DNA from: Kribbella sp. VKM Ac-2569
Lineage (GTDB): Bacteria > Actinomycetota > Actinomycetes > Propionibacteriales > Kribbellaceae
Reading direction: 5' to 3'
Assembly (NCBI RefSeq): GCF_004216905.1
Contig: NZ_SGXJ01000004.1
Location: 620,001-684,000, forward strand
DNA: 64,000 bases
The notes under the pieces were generated by a model. The model did no database searches. It saw nothing but the letters and a program-made list of their open reading frames with translations, and was not told the origin of the DNA. The number at the start of each line of letters is the position of its first letter. The first letter of the stretch is position 1. Below are positions 25,188 to 34,788 of this stretch, one piece after another. The position numbers and the translations under genes are program-made.

Positions 25188-25657
25188 CGCACGCGGTAGT
25201 TCGCCTCCAGTACGCCGCCGTCGCGGGCACACATCGAGATCAGTTGCAGGTGCCGCCGGTCCAGGAGCATGCCGCGACCCGCGGCGACCGGGTGGATGAG
25301 CAGGGAGATCTCGTCGAGCAGGCGCCACCGCAGCAGCGAGCGGACCAGCGTGAGGCTGCCGATCACGCGCAGGTCGTCACCGGGCACCGCCTTGAGGGCG
25401 GACAGCACCCGGCGGGTGTCGCCCTGCAGCATCTCCGTGCCGGGGCGCGCGACGATGGGCCGGGATCCGACCACGAGGTTCCGGGTGTGTTCGAGACCCT
25501 CGAGTGAACCGGCGTACCGCTCGAACGTGCGCCGGCCCCACAGCACGGTGCCGTTCTCGGGTATCAGTTGCCCGATCGCCGGTCGCGCGAGCCATTGCTC
25601 CGGCCGCTCGACGATGCCGTCCTCGGACATGCACAACCTGGCCACGATGTTCCGCAT
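25070..25657 (-). CDS. Dihydrofolate-reductase-like (RibD C-terminal domain) protein
   Basis: A 195-residue protein beginning MRNIVARLCMSEDGIVE. GTVLWGRRTFERYAG, then NLVVGSRPI and the C-terminal ISLLIHPVAAGRG, are characteristic of the RibD_C/DHFR-like reductases that accompany ArsR-type regulators. The C-terminal ~40 residues (STALVSSGRWGG onward) look non-homologous and lie entirely over the MFS gene, suggesting read-through into antisense sequence. The ArsR-type gene is 31 bp upstream on the same strand. Confidence 0.75.
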   Translation of the reverse strand: MRNIVARLCMSEDGIVERPEQWLARPAIGQLIPENGTVLWGRRTFERYAGSLEGLEHTRNLVVGSRPIVARPGTEMLQGDTRRVLSALKAVPGDDLRVIGSLTLVRSLLRWRLLDEISLLIHPVAAGRGMLLDRRHLQLISMCARDGGVLEANYRVRYAATAAPSTALVSSGRWGGTRSRDRVASTVRPAVRTHA

Positions 25658-25688
25658 ACCAACTGAGATGCAGGTAATGCCTCGAAGG

Positions 25689-26009
25689 TTATGACCGGCG
25701 GCCGCGATGCAGCTCTGTCTCCAGGGCGTCGAGCCGGTTGGTCCAGAACTTGCGGTACTGGTCCAGCCAGCTGTCGATCTCCCGCAGTGGCTCGGGATCG
25801 ACGGCGTACAGCCTCCGCGTGCCGTCGACGGTCACGGTCGCGAACCCGTTGTCACGCAGCACTCGCAGGTGCTGCGACACGGCCGGCTGGCTGATGCCGA
25901 ACTCCGCGCCGATGGTGCCGGCGATACTGCCGGCCGGCAGTTCGCCGTCGGCGAGCAGCTCCAGGATCCGGCGCCGGACCGGGTCGCCGAGAATGTCGAA
26001 CGCGTGCAC
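25689..26009 (-). CDS. ArsR-family helix-turn-helix regulator
   Basis: A 106-residue regulator from GTG 26009. MHAFDILGDPVRRRILELLA is the standard N-terminal helix pair, and EFGISQPAVSQHLRVLRDNG the recognition helix. The wing is TVDGTRRLYAVDPE. No metal-binding Cys motif is seen, so this belongs to the metal-independent branch often paired with START or DHFR-like proteins. It leads the DHFR-like gene. Confidence 0.88.
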   Translation of the reverse strand: MHAFDILGDPVRRRILELLADGELPAGSIAGTIGAEFGISQPAVSQHLRVLRDNGFATVTVDGTRRLYAVDPEPLREIDSWLDQYRKFWTNRLDALETELHRGRRS

Positions 26010-26047
26010 CGGTACAGTATTTCAGCGATGACTTATATGGACAAGTG

Positions 26048-26101
26048 CGGCTGACCGGTTGCTGGTCAGCCGGTAGGCAACGGTCAGGTCACGGCTAGAA
26101 T
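26048..26101 (+). promoter_or_regulatory. Hairpin and -10 element upstream of lysC
   Basis: CGGCTGACC (26048-26056) and GGTCAGCCG (26064-26072) form a 9-bp inverted repeat with a 7-base loop between the ArsR promoter and lysC. TAGAAT at 26096-26101 is a strong -10 hexamer for lysC; no good -35 is evident, and the palindrome ends just upstream of where one would lie. An operator role is possible. Confidence 0.4.
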
Positions 26102-26170
26102 GAACCGAACGACTACGCCTGGTGCAACGCCGCACGGCGTACCGCAACCAGTGGTTTGAGGAGAAACACT

Positions 26171-27439
26171 GTGGGACGCGTCGTACACAAGTACGGCGGT
26201 TCTTCGGTCGCCGACGCCGATTGCATCAAGCGCGTGGCCCAACGGATCGTCGCGACAAAGAAGGCCGGGAACGACGTCGTGGTGGTCATCTCCGCCATGG
26301 GCGACACCACCGACGAACTGATGGACCTGGCCCAGCAGGTCTCTCCGCTGCCCCCGCCGCGCGAGCTGGACATGCTGCTCACCTCGGGTGAGCGGATCTC
26401 CGCCGCGCTGCTGGCGATGGCGATCGCGAACCTGGGCTACGAAGCCCGGAGCTTCACCGGCTCGCAGGCCGGCGTGATCACGACCGCCGCGCACGGCAAC
26501 GCGCGCATCATCGACATCACGCCGGGCCGGATCGAGGACGCGCTCGGCGAGGGCCACATCGCGATCGTGGCCGGTTTCCAGGGCGTCGCCCAGGACACCA
26601 AGGACATCACCACGATGGGCCGCGGCGCCTCCGACACCACCGCGGTCGCGCTGGCCGCCGCGCTGGAGGCCGACTACTGCGAGATCTACACCGACGTGGA
26701 CGGCATCTTCACCGCGGACCCGCGGATCGTGCCGGCCGCCCAGCAGATCCCGAAGATCTCCTACGAGGAGATGCTCGAGATGGCTGCCTGCGGCGCCAAG
26801 GTGCTGCACCTGCGCTGCGTCGAGTACGCGCGGCGTTACAACGTCCCCGTCCATGTGCGTTCCTCCTTCTCGCAGAAGGAAGGCACCTGGGTCGTCGATG
26901 CGAAGGAACTGGATCAGATGGAACAGGCGATCATCTCCGGCGTCGTGCAGGACCGCGGCGAGGCCAAGATCACGGTGGTCGGCGTGCCCGACAAGCCGGG
27001 TGAGGCGGCCCGGATCTTCGAGACGGTCGCCGGTGCCGACACCAACATCGACATGATCGTGCAGAACGTGTCGGCGGTCGCCACGAACCGCACCGACATC
27101 TCGTTCACGCTGCCCCGCTCCGACGGCGCCCGGGCGATGTCCGCGCTGGCGCGGATGAAGGACGAGGTCGGCTACGAGCAGTTGCTGTACGACGACCAGA
27201 TCGGAAAGGTCTCCGTCGTCGGGGTCGGAATGCGCTCGCACCCGGGCGTTTCCGCGAAGTTCTTCTCCGCGCTCGCCGACGCCGGCGTGAACATCGAGAT
27301 GATCTCCACCTCGGAGATCCGGATCTCGGTGGTCGTGGACGAGAACCTGGTGGATGCTGCCGTGACCGCGGCGCACACCGCATTCGATCTGGACGACGAG
27401 CACACCTCTGCTGTCGTGTACGGAGGAACGGGACGGTGA
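26171..27439 (+). CDS. lysC: Aspartate kinase
   Basis: A 422-residue enzyme that phosphorylates aspartate, the first step toward lysine, threonine and methionine. The N-terminal motif is [14 protein letters not shown] and the substrate region [31 protein letters not shown]. Two ACT domains at the C-terminus ([20 protein letters not shown] and [19 protein letters not shown]) mediate feedback inhibition. GTG 26171 follows GAGGAGAA. Actinobacterial homologues also make a beta subunit from an internal start; the Met at [10 protein letters not shown] is a candidate. It overlaps asd by 4 bp. Confidence 0.95.
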   Translation: MGRVVHKYGGSSVADADCIKRVAQRIVATKKAGNDVVVVISAMGDTTDELMDLAQQVSPLPPPRELDMLLTSGERISAALLAMAIANLGYEARSFTGSQAGVITTAAHGNARIIDITPGRIEDALGEGHIAIVAGFQGVAQDTKDITTMGRGASDTTAVALAAALEADYCEIYTDVDGIFTADPRIVPAAQQIPKISYEEMLEMAACGAKVLHLRCVEYARRYNVPVHVRSSFSQKEGTWVVDAKELDQMEQAIISGVVQDRGEAKITVVGVPDKPGEAARIFETVAGADTNIDMIVQNVSAVATNRTDISFTLPRSDGARAMSALARMKDEVGYEQLLYDDQIGKVSVVGVGMRSHPGVSAKFFSALADAGVNIEMISTSEIRISVVVDENLVDAAVTAAHTAFDLDDEHTSAVVYGGTGR

Positions 27440-28554
27440 CCCCTGTGAGCGCTGTGGAGAACACGATCGAGGACCGGACGGGTCTGCCCTCCCTGGCGGT
27501 GGTCGGTGCGACCGGCGCCGTCGGGACGGTGATGCTGACCTTGCTCTCGACCAGGCAGAACGTCTGGGGAGAGATCCGGCTGATCGCCTCCGAGCGCTCC
27601 GCGGGCAAGCGGCTCAAGGTCCGCGGCGAGGAGGTCGAGGTCGTCGCGATCAGCGAGCAGGCCTTCGACGGCATCGACGTGGCGATGTTCGACGTACCGG
27701 ACGAGGTGTCGGCGCACTGGGCGCCGATCGCGGCCGCCAAGGGCGCCGTCGTGGTGGACAACTCCGGCGCCTTCCGGATGGACCCGGACGTGCCGCTGGT
27801 GGTCCCGGAGGTGAACGCCGAGGCTGCGCGGAACCGGCCGAAGGGCATCATCTCCAACCCGAACTGCACGACGCTGTCGATGATCGTCGCGATGGGCGCC
27901 CTGCACCACCGCTACGAGCTCGAGCAGCTGGTGGTCGCGTCGTACCAGGCCGCGTCGGGTGCCGGGCAGTCCGGGATCGACGCGTTGTACGACCAGCTCA
28001 CCAAGGTGGCCGGCAACCGCGAGCTGGGAAGCACGCCGGGTGACGTACGGCGCGTGGTCGGCAACGACCTCGGCCCGTTCCCCGCCCCGCTGGCGCTGAA
28101 CGTCGTACCGTGGGCCGGCTCGCTCAAGGACGACGGCTGGTCGTCGGAGGAGCTGAAGGTCCGCAACGAGTCCCGCAAGATCCTCGGCCTGCCGGACCTC
28201 AAGGTGTCCGCGACCTGTGTGCGGGTCCCGGTCGTCACCACGCACTCGCTGTCGGTGCACGCCCGGTTCGTCCAGGAGGTCGACGCCGACGGCGCCCGCG
28301 AGGTACTGCGGGACGCTCCCGGCGTGCTGCTCTTCGACAACCCGGCCGAGGGTGAGTTCCCGACGCCGGCCGACGTGGTCGGCACCGACCCGACCTGGGT
28401 CGGCCGGATCCGCAAGTCGCTCGACGACCCGAACGCCCTGGAGCTGTTCGTGTGCGGCGACAACCTCCGCAAGGGCGCCGCGCTGAACACCGCCCAGATC
28501 GCCGAGGTCGTCGCCAAGGAGTTCATCCCCGCCGCAGACCTGACAACGGCCTGA
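27436..28554 (+). CDS. asd: Aspartate-semialdehyde dehydrogenase
   Basis: A 372-residue NADPH enzyme that reduces aspartyl phosphate. The nucleotide motif [13 protein letters not shown] is near residues 22-34. The catalytic Cys is in [12 protein letters not shown] near residue 145, and [17 protein letters not shown] holds the catalytic His. The GTG start overlaps the lysC stop (GTGA). A slightly later GTG (VSAVEN) is possible. Confidence 0.95.
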   Translation: MTPVSAVENTIEDRTGLPSLAVVGATGAVGTVMLTLLSTRQNVWGEIRLIASERSAGKRLKVRGEEVEVVAISEQAFDGIDVAMFDVPDEVSAHWAPIAAAKGAVVVDNSGAFRMDPDVPLVVPEVNAEAARNRPKGIISNPNCTTLSMIVAMGALHHRYELEQLVVASYQAASGAGQSGIDALYDQLTKVAGNRELGSTPGDVRRVVGNDLGPFPAPLALNVVPWAGSLKDDGWSSEELKVRNESRKILGLPDLKVSATCVRVPVVTTHSLSVHARFVQEVDADGAREVLRDAPGVLLFDNPAEGEFPTPADVVGTDPTWVGRIRKSLDDPNALELFVCGDNLRKGAALNTAQIAEVVAKEFIPAADLTTA

Positions 28555-28560
28555 GCGGGT

Positions 28561-29550
28561 CTACAACCAGTTCTCCCGGGCCGCGTGCAGGGCGAGCTGG
28601 AAGCGGGTGCTGGCGCCGGTGCGGTTCATCAGGCGCTCCAGGTAGCGGAAGAACGTCCGGCGGCTGATACCGAGCGTGCGGGCGATGGTGTCGTCCGCGG
28701 CGCCGGTCGCCAGCAACGCCAGCAGGCGACGCTCGATCGGCTCCAGGCGGTCGTCCTCGGCGCCCACCGACGCGTGCAGTGGCAGCGCGTTGCGCCAGCA
28801 CAGCTCGAACATCCCGATCAGCGCGGACAGCAGGCTGCTCGGCCGGATGATCAGCAGCGACCGGTTCACGTCGGTGTCGCGCGCGGACATCGACACGAAC
28901 GCGATCGCGCCGTCGATGATCGTCAGCTTCGCCGGTACGTCGGGTAACACCCGCGCCTGCTCACCGGCCTCCACACAGGGAAGGATGTTCTCGGTCAGGT
29001 ACCCCGGCACCTCGACCGATTCCGGCGAGTACACGACCCGGTAGGAGACGCCGCGGCGGAGCTGGTCGATCTCCTCCTGGTTCGGTCCGCCGATGTAGTA
29101 CGGCGGGGAGTCGATGGCCAGGATCTCGCGCTGTACACCGCTCTTGATCTGGTGGATCCGCTCGACGATCGCGCTGCCGGTGACGACCTCGATCAGGTGT
29201 GTCGTGGACTCGTTGTGCACGGTCCGGCGGAACTCGTCGTACGCGTTCAGGACCTCGATCCGGGCCTGCTTCAGCTCGGACTCGCGACGCAGCGTCATCG
29301 CCTCCAGGCCCGCGTCCGGCGGCACCGGCAGATAGCGCGAGTGGTCCGAACCGGATCGCCTGGCCAGCCCGGCCTGCACCAGGCCGCCCAGGGTGGCGTC
29401 GATCGAGCGCTCGCGGTCGGGGACCGCCTCGCCCAGTTCGGTGATCGACGACGGGCCGGTCCGCAGCAGATGCTGGTAGACCTTGATCTCGTCGTCGTTG
29501 AGCCCGAGCACCTTCAAGTGGCCGACACGCTCCGTGTCCGTTGTGCTCAC
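28561..29550 (-). CDS. TrmB-like/LuxR-type transcriptional regulator
   Basis: A 329-residue regulator from GTG 29550, with GGAGGGGAG upstream. The N-terminal 80 residues are a TrmB-type winged helix (LGLNDDEIKVYQHLLRTGPS). A central phospholipase-D-like TrmB sensor region (EREILAIDSPPYY-type strand) follows. A C-terminal LuxR-type helix-turn-helix (IERRLLALLATGAADDTIART, then LGISRRTFFRYLERLMNRTG) ends it. This double-HTH architecture is common in Streptomyces and its relatives and often controls adjacent small genes. Its target is unknown; the DNA upstream is a 1-kb gene-poor region. Confidence 0.82.
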   Translation of the reverse strand: MSTTDTERVGHLKVLGLNDDEIKVYQHLLRTGPSSITELGEAVPDRERSIDATLGGLVQAGLARRSGSDHSRYLPVPPDAGLEAMTLRRESELKQARIEVLNAYDEFRRTVHNESTTHLIEVVTGSAIVERIHQIKSGVQREILAIDSPPYYIGGPNQEEIDQLRRGVSYRVVYSPESVEVPGYLTENILPCVEAGEQARVLPDVPAKLTIIDGAIAFVSMSARDTDVNRSLLIIRPSSLLSALIGMFELCWRNALPLHASVGAEDDRLEPIERRLLALLATGAADDTIARTLGISRRTFFRYLERLMNRTGASTRFQLALHAARENWL

Positions 29551-29744
29551 TACGCTCCCCTCCCTTCCGGCTGCTGTCACCGTCCGCTACCGCCCCTCCA
29601 GCCTAGACGGGGCGATCCAGAGCCGTCGGCACTGAACGTGTCGACCCAAATGCACGCAGCGATATTTGTTGTCCTGTCAGCATTGTTGTGCCGTGTCACC
29701 ATCTGGCCACCATTTCCGCGCAGTCGTGAGCGAGAATTGAGGTC

Positions 29745-29787
29745 CAGCAGCCCGGCGACGGACCACCTGAGCGCCGCCGGGCTGCTG
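29745..29787. terminator. Inverted repeat, possible attenuator or terminator
   Basis: CAGCAGCCCGGCG (29745-29757) pairs exactly with CGCCGGGCTGCTG (29775-29787) across a 17-base loop. There is no T tract, so it may be a regulatory stem rather than a simple terminator. Confidence 0.4.
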
Positions 29788-29953
29788 TTCCAATTCTGGC
29801 CCGAGTTGGCTGTCTCGTCAGCGGAGCCTGTTTCGGTTGGGTCTCGATCCCGGCGCATCGGTGCCCTCGCACTTCCGTGCCATCACTGGCTGTGCTGGAG
29901 GGTGTACAAAATGTGGCATCTCCAATCGTGAGGCCGATGAGGAGGAGTGCCCG

Positions 29954-30352
29954 ATGCGACCGGTTCCGCCCTTTGCCGCCGACCGTACCGGTGCTGCCGT
30001 CCCCAGCGCCCGCGGGTCCCTGCAGGGATCCCGGCAGGCGTTGTCCTCCTGCGGTCTCCGGTCCGTCCCCACACCTGCTGCGCGCACCTGCCGGCGAACG
30101 CAGCACCTCTGGGGACGGACGCGAGGCGCGATGACCGCCGCCCTGGTCATCGTGCTGCCCGATCCGGCGCGGCTGTCCGCTACCGCCCACTGCGGACGTG
30201 CTCCCGGATCGACGGTGGAACCCCAGGGGGTGCTGAAGGGTGCTCCGTGGATGGTGAGGCTGTCCATGGGGCGCGCGGATGTGGTGTTGCGTGTCACGTC
30301 CGCCGCCCGGCACGCCCCGGCCAGGACGCACTTCCTGGGGTCCCGCTCATAA
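29954..30352 (+). CDS. Weak hypothetical ORF
   Basis: A 132-codon frame with a very good ribosome site (GGAGGAG at 29941-29947, 6 bases before ATG). The product is Arg/Ser/Ala/Pro-rich and has no motif, and third-position G+C is uneven, so coding is doubtful. A second frame starting at GTG 29929 overlaps it and cannot be excluded. Confidence 0.25.
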   Translation: MRPVPPFAADRTGAAVPSARGSLQGSRQALSSCGLRSVPTPAARTCRRTQHLWGRTRGAMTAALVIVLPDPARLSATAHCGRAPGSTVEPQGVLKGAPWMVRLSMGRADVVLRVTSAARHAPARTHFLGSRS

Positions 30353-30473
30353 CATCCGTGCCCGCTGACCCCTCTGGTCACGCGGCCGGTGTGACAGGTC
30401 ACTCCAACTTCGCACGGCGGGGTAGCGTCGTACTTCGTGAATTGACCGCGATTTGACTTGGCTGGAAGGCGTT

Positions 30474-30503
30474 TTGGTCGTCCCCGGCTGTCAAATGTAT
30501 ATT
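30474..30503 (+). promoter_or_regulatory. Candidate promoter of the surface-polymer operon
   Basis: TTGGTC at 30474-30479 and TATATT at 30498-30503 are separated by 18 bp, leaving a leader of about 95 bases before the leader ORF. These A+T-rich elements stand out in an otherwise G+C-rich region. Confidence 0.5.
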
Positions 30504-30604
30504 CCGGATAACGATCGGCGAGGGACGACGCAGGTGTTGTGGATGCAGCGGGGTACGACGTTTGGTAGCCGTCCGTACGTCGTTGCTCACTAAGGAGGAC
30601 CGCT

Positions 30605-30703
30605 GTGTCGTCGGCGTCCGTGTCGATCCGCTACTCTGCTTCCCGGTCTGCGTCGGCCATCGTGGATCCAACTTTCCGGCAGAGAGAGGCATCGCCTGAA
30701 TGA
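30605..30703 (+). CDS. 32-residue leader peptide coupled to the ABC exporter gene
   Basis: A short frame from GTG 30605 (VSSASVSIRYSASRSASAIV at its start) with the best Shine-Dalgarno sequence in the region (AAGGAGG, 30592-30598, 6 bases upstream). Its TGA (30701-30703) overlaps the ATG of the permease gene (30700-30702). The arrangement implies that translation of the leader delivers ribosomes to the permease start, whose own upstream sequence AGAGAGAGGC is weaker. Ser/Arg-rich; no homology known to me. Confidence 0.5.
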   Translation: MSSASVSIRYSASRSASAIVDPTFRQREASPE

Positions 30704-31543
30704 ACGCGACTAGCGTCGACGAGGAGTTCAACCCGTCGGTGCACGTGTACGAACCACACAAGGTCGGTCTGCCGGCACTGCGCCCGTACTTCAAGGCGCT
30801 GTGGCAGCGGCGGGAGTTCGCAGCGGAGATGTCCCGGACCAACATCCGGGCCGCGAACACGAACACCTTCTTCGGCCAGGTGTGGCTGGTGCTGAACCCA
30901 CTGCTCCTGGCAGCGGTCTACTACCTACTGGTCGACATCATCGCCGGTGGGAGTTCCAAGATCGATGCCGGCGAGCGGTTCGCGCACATGTGCGGCGGCC
31001 TCTTCGCCTTTTACTACTTCTCGGGTGCCATGACAGCGGGCGCGGCCAGCGTCGTCGGCGGCGGCAAGCTGCTGATGAACCAGTCGTTCCCGCGGATGTT
31101 GCTGCCGCTGTCGGCGGTTCGGACCGCGTTCTTCCGCTTCCTGCCGACCTTGGTCGTCTATCTGGTCATCCACCTCGCGATGCGGCAGCGCCTGCACTGG
31201 GCGATGCTGCTGGCCCCGGCGTTCCTGATCATGCTGACGGTGTTCGCCGCCGGCATGGGGATGATCTTCGCGGCCCTACAGGTGTACTTCCGCGACACGA
31301 CCAGCTTCCTGCCGTACTTCGTGCGGATCTGGCTGTACCTGTCACCGGTCCTGTGGTTCGCCGAGCAGGCGCCGGCGAAGTTCAAGGGCTTCATCCAGTA
31401 CAACCCGCTGTACCCCCTGATCGGCGGCTGGGCGGACCTGCTGGTCCGCGGCGACATCCCGAAGTGGCAGATGTGGGCCGGCGGTGGGTTCTGGGCGATC
31501 GTCGCCTTCGTGATCGGCTCGCTGTTCTTCATGTCGAGGGAGC

Positions 31544-31566
<23 letters not shown>
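30700..31566 (+). CDS. ABC-2-type polysaccharide export permease (Wzm-like)
   Basis: A 288-residue inner-membrane protein with about six membrane helices. The N-terminal cytoplasmic segment ALWQRREFAAEMSRTNIRA, then FFGQVWLVLNPLLLAAVYYLLV, is typical of the O-antigen/teichoic-acid permease family (Wzm/TagG/RfbD type). It should move a lipid-linked polymer across the membrane, energised by the next gene's product. Its start overlaps a leader peptide stop, and its end overlaps the ATPase gene by 23 bp. Confidence 0.88.
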
Positions 31567-32371
<805 letters not shown>

Positions 32372-32374
32372 CCA

Positions 32375-33469
32375 ATGTCACGCAGCACCGCGCCGGACGT
32401 GGGGATCATCACGACCGGCCACGACGTGGCCGATGCGCGCCTGCACAAGATCACCGCTGCCCTGCAGCACCGTGACCTGTCGGTCGAGCTGTGGGGCCTC
32501 GGCGACGCCGACGGAGGACCGGCGGGCGCGGTGGTGCACGCCGGGCCGCGCGGCAACCTGGTGCAGCGGCTGGCGCGCACCGCCGTACTGCCGTGGCGGA
32601 CCAACGCCAAGGTCGTGATGACGGTCGACCCGGACATGATCCCGGTCACCCGGCTCGTCACCACGCTGCGGCGGCGCAAATTCGTGGTCGACGTGCACGA
32701 GGACTATGAGCGCCTGCTCGCCGATCGCGCGTGGGCGCAGGGTCCGGCGGGTCTGCCGGCCCGGCTGATCGTCCGCGCCGGCTCGAAGCTGGCCGCGGGC
32801 GCCGACCTCACCGTGGTCGCCGACTCGCATCTCGCACCGCACCAGGCGAAGCACCGCATCGTGGTGCAGAACCTTCCCAACCGCGGCTTCCTGGCCCCGT
32901 CCCCGCCCACCGGCGCACCGCGTGCGGTGTACGTCGGGGACCTGCGCAGGAGCCGTGGACTGTTCGACATGGTCGAGACCGTCGCCGCGGCGCCGGACTG
33001 GTCTCTCGACCTGGTCGGCCCGGTCGCACCGTCGGACCGGGACGAACTGGAGGCCCGGATCGCCCGGCCCGACCTGACCGGTCGGGTCCGGCTGCACGGG
33101 CGCCAGCCACCGGCAGAGGCATGGCAGCTCACCAAGGGAGCTTGGGCGAGCCTGGCCATGCTGCAGCCGACCCCGGCGTTCGTGGAAGCGATGCCGTCCA
33201 AGATCTACGAGTACCTCGCCAGCGGCCTTCCCGTGCTGTCCACCCGGCTGCCTCGGCAGACCAAGGTGATCGAGGAGTCCGGTGGCGGAGTCCTGGTGGA
33301 CTCGGTGGCGGAGGCGTCCGAGACCCTGCGGCGCTGGTCCGCGGACCCCGGTGAGCTGGAGAAGCTGCGCGACCACGCGCTGCAGTGGGCGGCGGACCAT
33401 CTGCCCACGACCACGCCGTACGACGACCTGGCCGACGCGATTCTCAAACTGCTAAAGGGAAGTGCATGA
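32375..33469 (+). CDS. GT4-type glycosyltransferase
   Basis: A 364-residue GT-B fold enzyme. The N-terminal half contains DVHEDYERLLADRAW, typical of GT4 family members. The C-terminal half carries the donor-binding region AMPSKIYEYLASGLPVLST with the E-x7-E-type pattern, preceded by VGPVAPSDRDELEARI. It starts 3 bp after the ABC ATPase gene and overlaps the next transferase gene by 4 bp. Likely adds one sugar of the exported polymer; donor and linkage unknown. Confidence 0.8.
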   Translation: MSRSTAPDVGIITTGHDVADARLHKITAALQHRDLSVELWGLGDADGGPAGAVVHAGPRGNLVQRLARTAVLPWRTNAKVVMTVDPDMIPVTRLVTTLRRRKFVVDVHEDYERLLADRAWAQGPAGLPARLIVRAGSKLAAGADLTVVADSHLAPHQAKHRIVVQNLPNRGFLAPSPPTGAPRAVYVGDLRRSRGLFDMVETVAAAPDWSLDLVGPVAPSDRDELEARIARPDLTGRVRLHGRQPPAEAWQLTKGAWASLAMLQPTPAFVEAMPSKIYEYLASGLPVLSTRLPRQTKVIEESGGGVLVDSVAEASETLRRWSADPGELEKLRDHALQWAADHLPTTTPYDDLADAILKLLKGSA

Positions 33470-34788
33470 CCGACCGCCCTCATCTGTTGTACGTCGCCTG
33501 GGGCTTCCCGCCCTGCCGTGGCGGCGGTGTCTACCGGGCCCTGGCCACGGCCAACCGGTTCGCCGCGCTCGGCTGGAAGGTGACCGTGCTGACGGCCGAC
33601 CGCGATACGTTCTTCCGGTTCACCGGTGCGGACCTGACCCTCGAGGAGCGGGTCGATGAGTCCGTCGAGGTCGTCCGGGTCCCGTTCGAGTGGCCGATTC
33701 TCGAAGCCGACCTGCGCCGCTGGTCGAAGCGCCGGGCGTCGAACCCGAAGCTCTGGGCCAAGTGGCGTACGAAGCAGGACCAGATCCCGTTCCCGGAGAG
33801 CGGCTACGGGCCGTGGCGTTCGGTGATCGAGAAGGCCGCGGAGCGCATCCACCAGGCGAACAAGGTCGACCTGACGGTCGCCACCGCCAACCCGCACGTC
33901 GCGTTCACCGCGGCGTACCACCTGCACAAGAAGTTCCAGGTGCCGTACGTCATGGACTACCGCGACGCGTGGCTGCTGGACGTGTTCACCGGTGACCGGC
34001 TGCACGAGCCGAACAGCCGCGCGGCCAAGTGGGAGAAGAAGCTGGTCGAGTCCGCTCGCGAGGTCTGGTTCGTGAACGACCCGATCAAGGACTGGCACGA
34101 GAAGCTCTACCCGGCGCAGGCGAGCAGGATGCACACCGTCGCCAACGGCTTCGACCCCGACCTGGTGCCGGACACGCAGGACCGGGGCGCGGTCACCGAC
34201 CGGCCGCTGGTCTTCGGGTACGTCGGAACGGTGTCGCCGAAGGTGCCGCTCGCGGACTTCGTCAAGGGCTGGCAGCTCGCCAAGGAGCAGTCCGAGGAGC
34301 TCGCCGGCGCGAAGGCGAAGATCTACGGCTACCTCGGGTACTACGCGCAGCCGCGGGCGGACATGCTCGCGACGATCAACGCCGCAGGAGAGGACGGGGT
34401 CAGCTACGAGGGCCCGGTCGGCAAGGCGGAGATCGCCAAGGCGTACGACGAGTTCGACGCGCAGCTGCTGATGCTGGGCAAGGGCCGGTACGTGACGAGC
34501 GGCAAGGTGTTCGAGTACCTCGCCACCGGGTTGCCGGTGGTGTCGGTGCACGACCCGGAGAACGCGGCGTCCGACGTACTGCGTGGGCATCCGTTGTGGT
34601 TCCCGGTCGCGGACGTGACGCCGGAGGCGATCGCGGCGGCGCTGATCGAGGCGGCGCACGCGGCCCGCACCGCGGACGAGGGGATCCGGGCGAAGGCGCG
34701 CGAGTTCGGTGCGTCGTACCGACGGGACCTGCAGCTGGATCCGCGGATCGAGTCGCTCGCGGCGAGCGTGAAGGGGGTAGCGGCATGA
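33466..34788 (+). CDS. GT4-type glycosyltransferase
   Basis: A 440-residue enzyme from ATG 33466 (MTDRPHLLYVAWGFPPCRGG). The N-terminal glycine-rich loop (PCRGGGVYRALATANRFAALG) and the acceptor half ending in PYVMDYRDAWLLD are typical of GT4 transferases. The donor half has KVFEYLATGLPVVSVHDPEN. The N-terminal insertion (residues 55-125) is longer than usual. It overlaps both neighbours by 4 bp, so it is translated as part of a tight operon. Confidence 0.82.
   Translation: MTDRPHLLYVAWGFPPCRGGGVYRALATANRFAALGWKVTVLTADRDTFFRFTGADLTLEERVDESVEVVRVPFEWPILEADLRRWSKRRASNPKLWAKWRTKQDQIPFPESGYGPWRSVIEKAAERIHQANKVDLTVATANPHVAFTAAYHLHKKFQVPYVMDYRDAWLLDVFTGDRLHEPNSRAAKWEKKLVESAREVWFVNDPIKDWHEKLYPAQASRMHTVANGFDPDLVPDTQDRGAVTDRPLVFGYVGTVSPKVPLADFVKGWQLAKEQSEELAGAKAKIYGYLGYYAQPRADMLATINAAGEDGVSYEGPVGKAEIAKAYDEFDAQLLMLGKGRYVTSGKVFEYLATGLPVVSVHDPENAASDVLRGHPLWFPVADVTPEAIAAALIEAAHAARTADEGIRAKAREFGASYRRDLQLDPRIESLAASVKGVAA

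Larger units (their letters stand above)
29551..30473. other. Gene-poor region
   Basis: About 0.9 kb without a convincing gene. It contains a 13-bp inverted repeat at 29745-29787, a promoter-like TACAAA near 29904, one weak ORF (29954-30352), and scattered TTGACC/TTGACT boxes at 30442 and 30453. Overlapping ORFs on the other strand have no recognisable content. Confidence 0.6.

Noticed and set aside
29696-30402. Overlapping minus-strand frames in the gene-poor region
   Set aside because: Arg/Pro/Gly-rich sequence with no motif and no start signals; they mirror the weak plus-strand frame.
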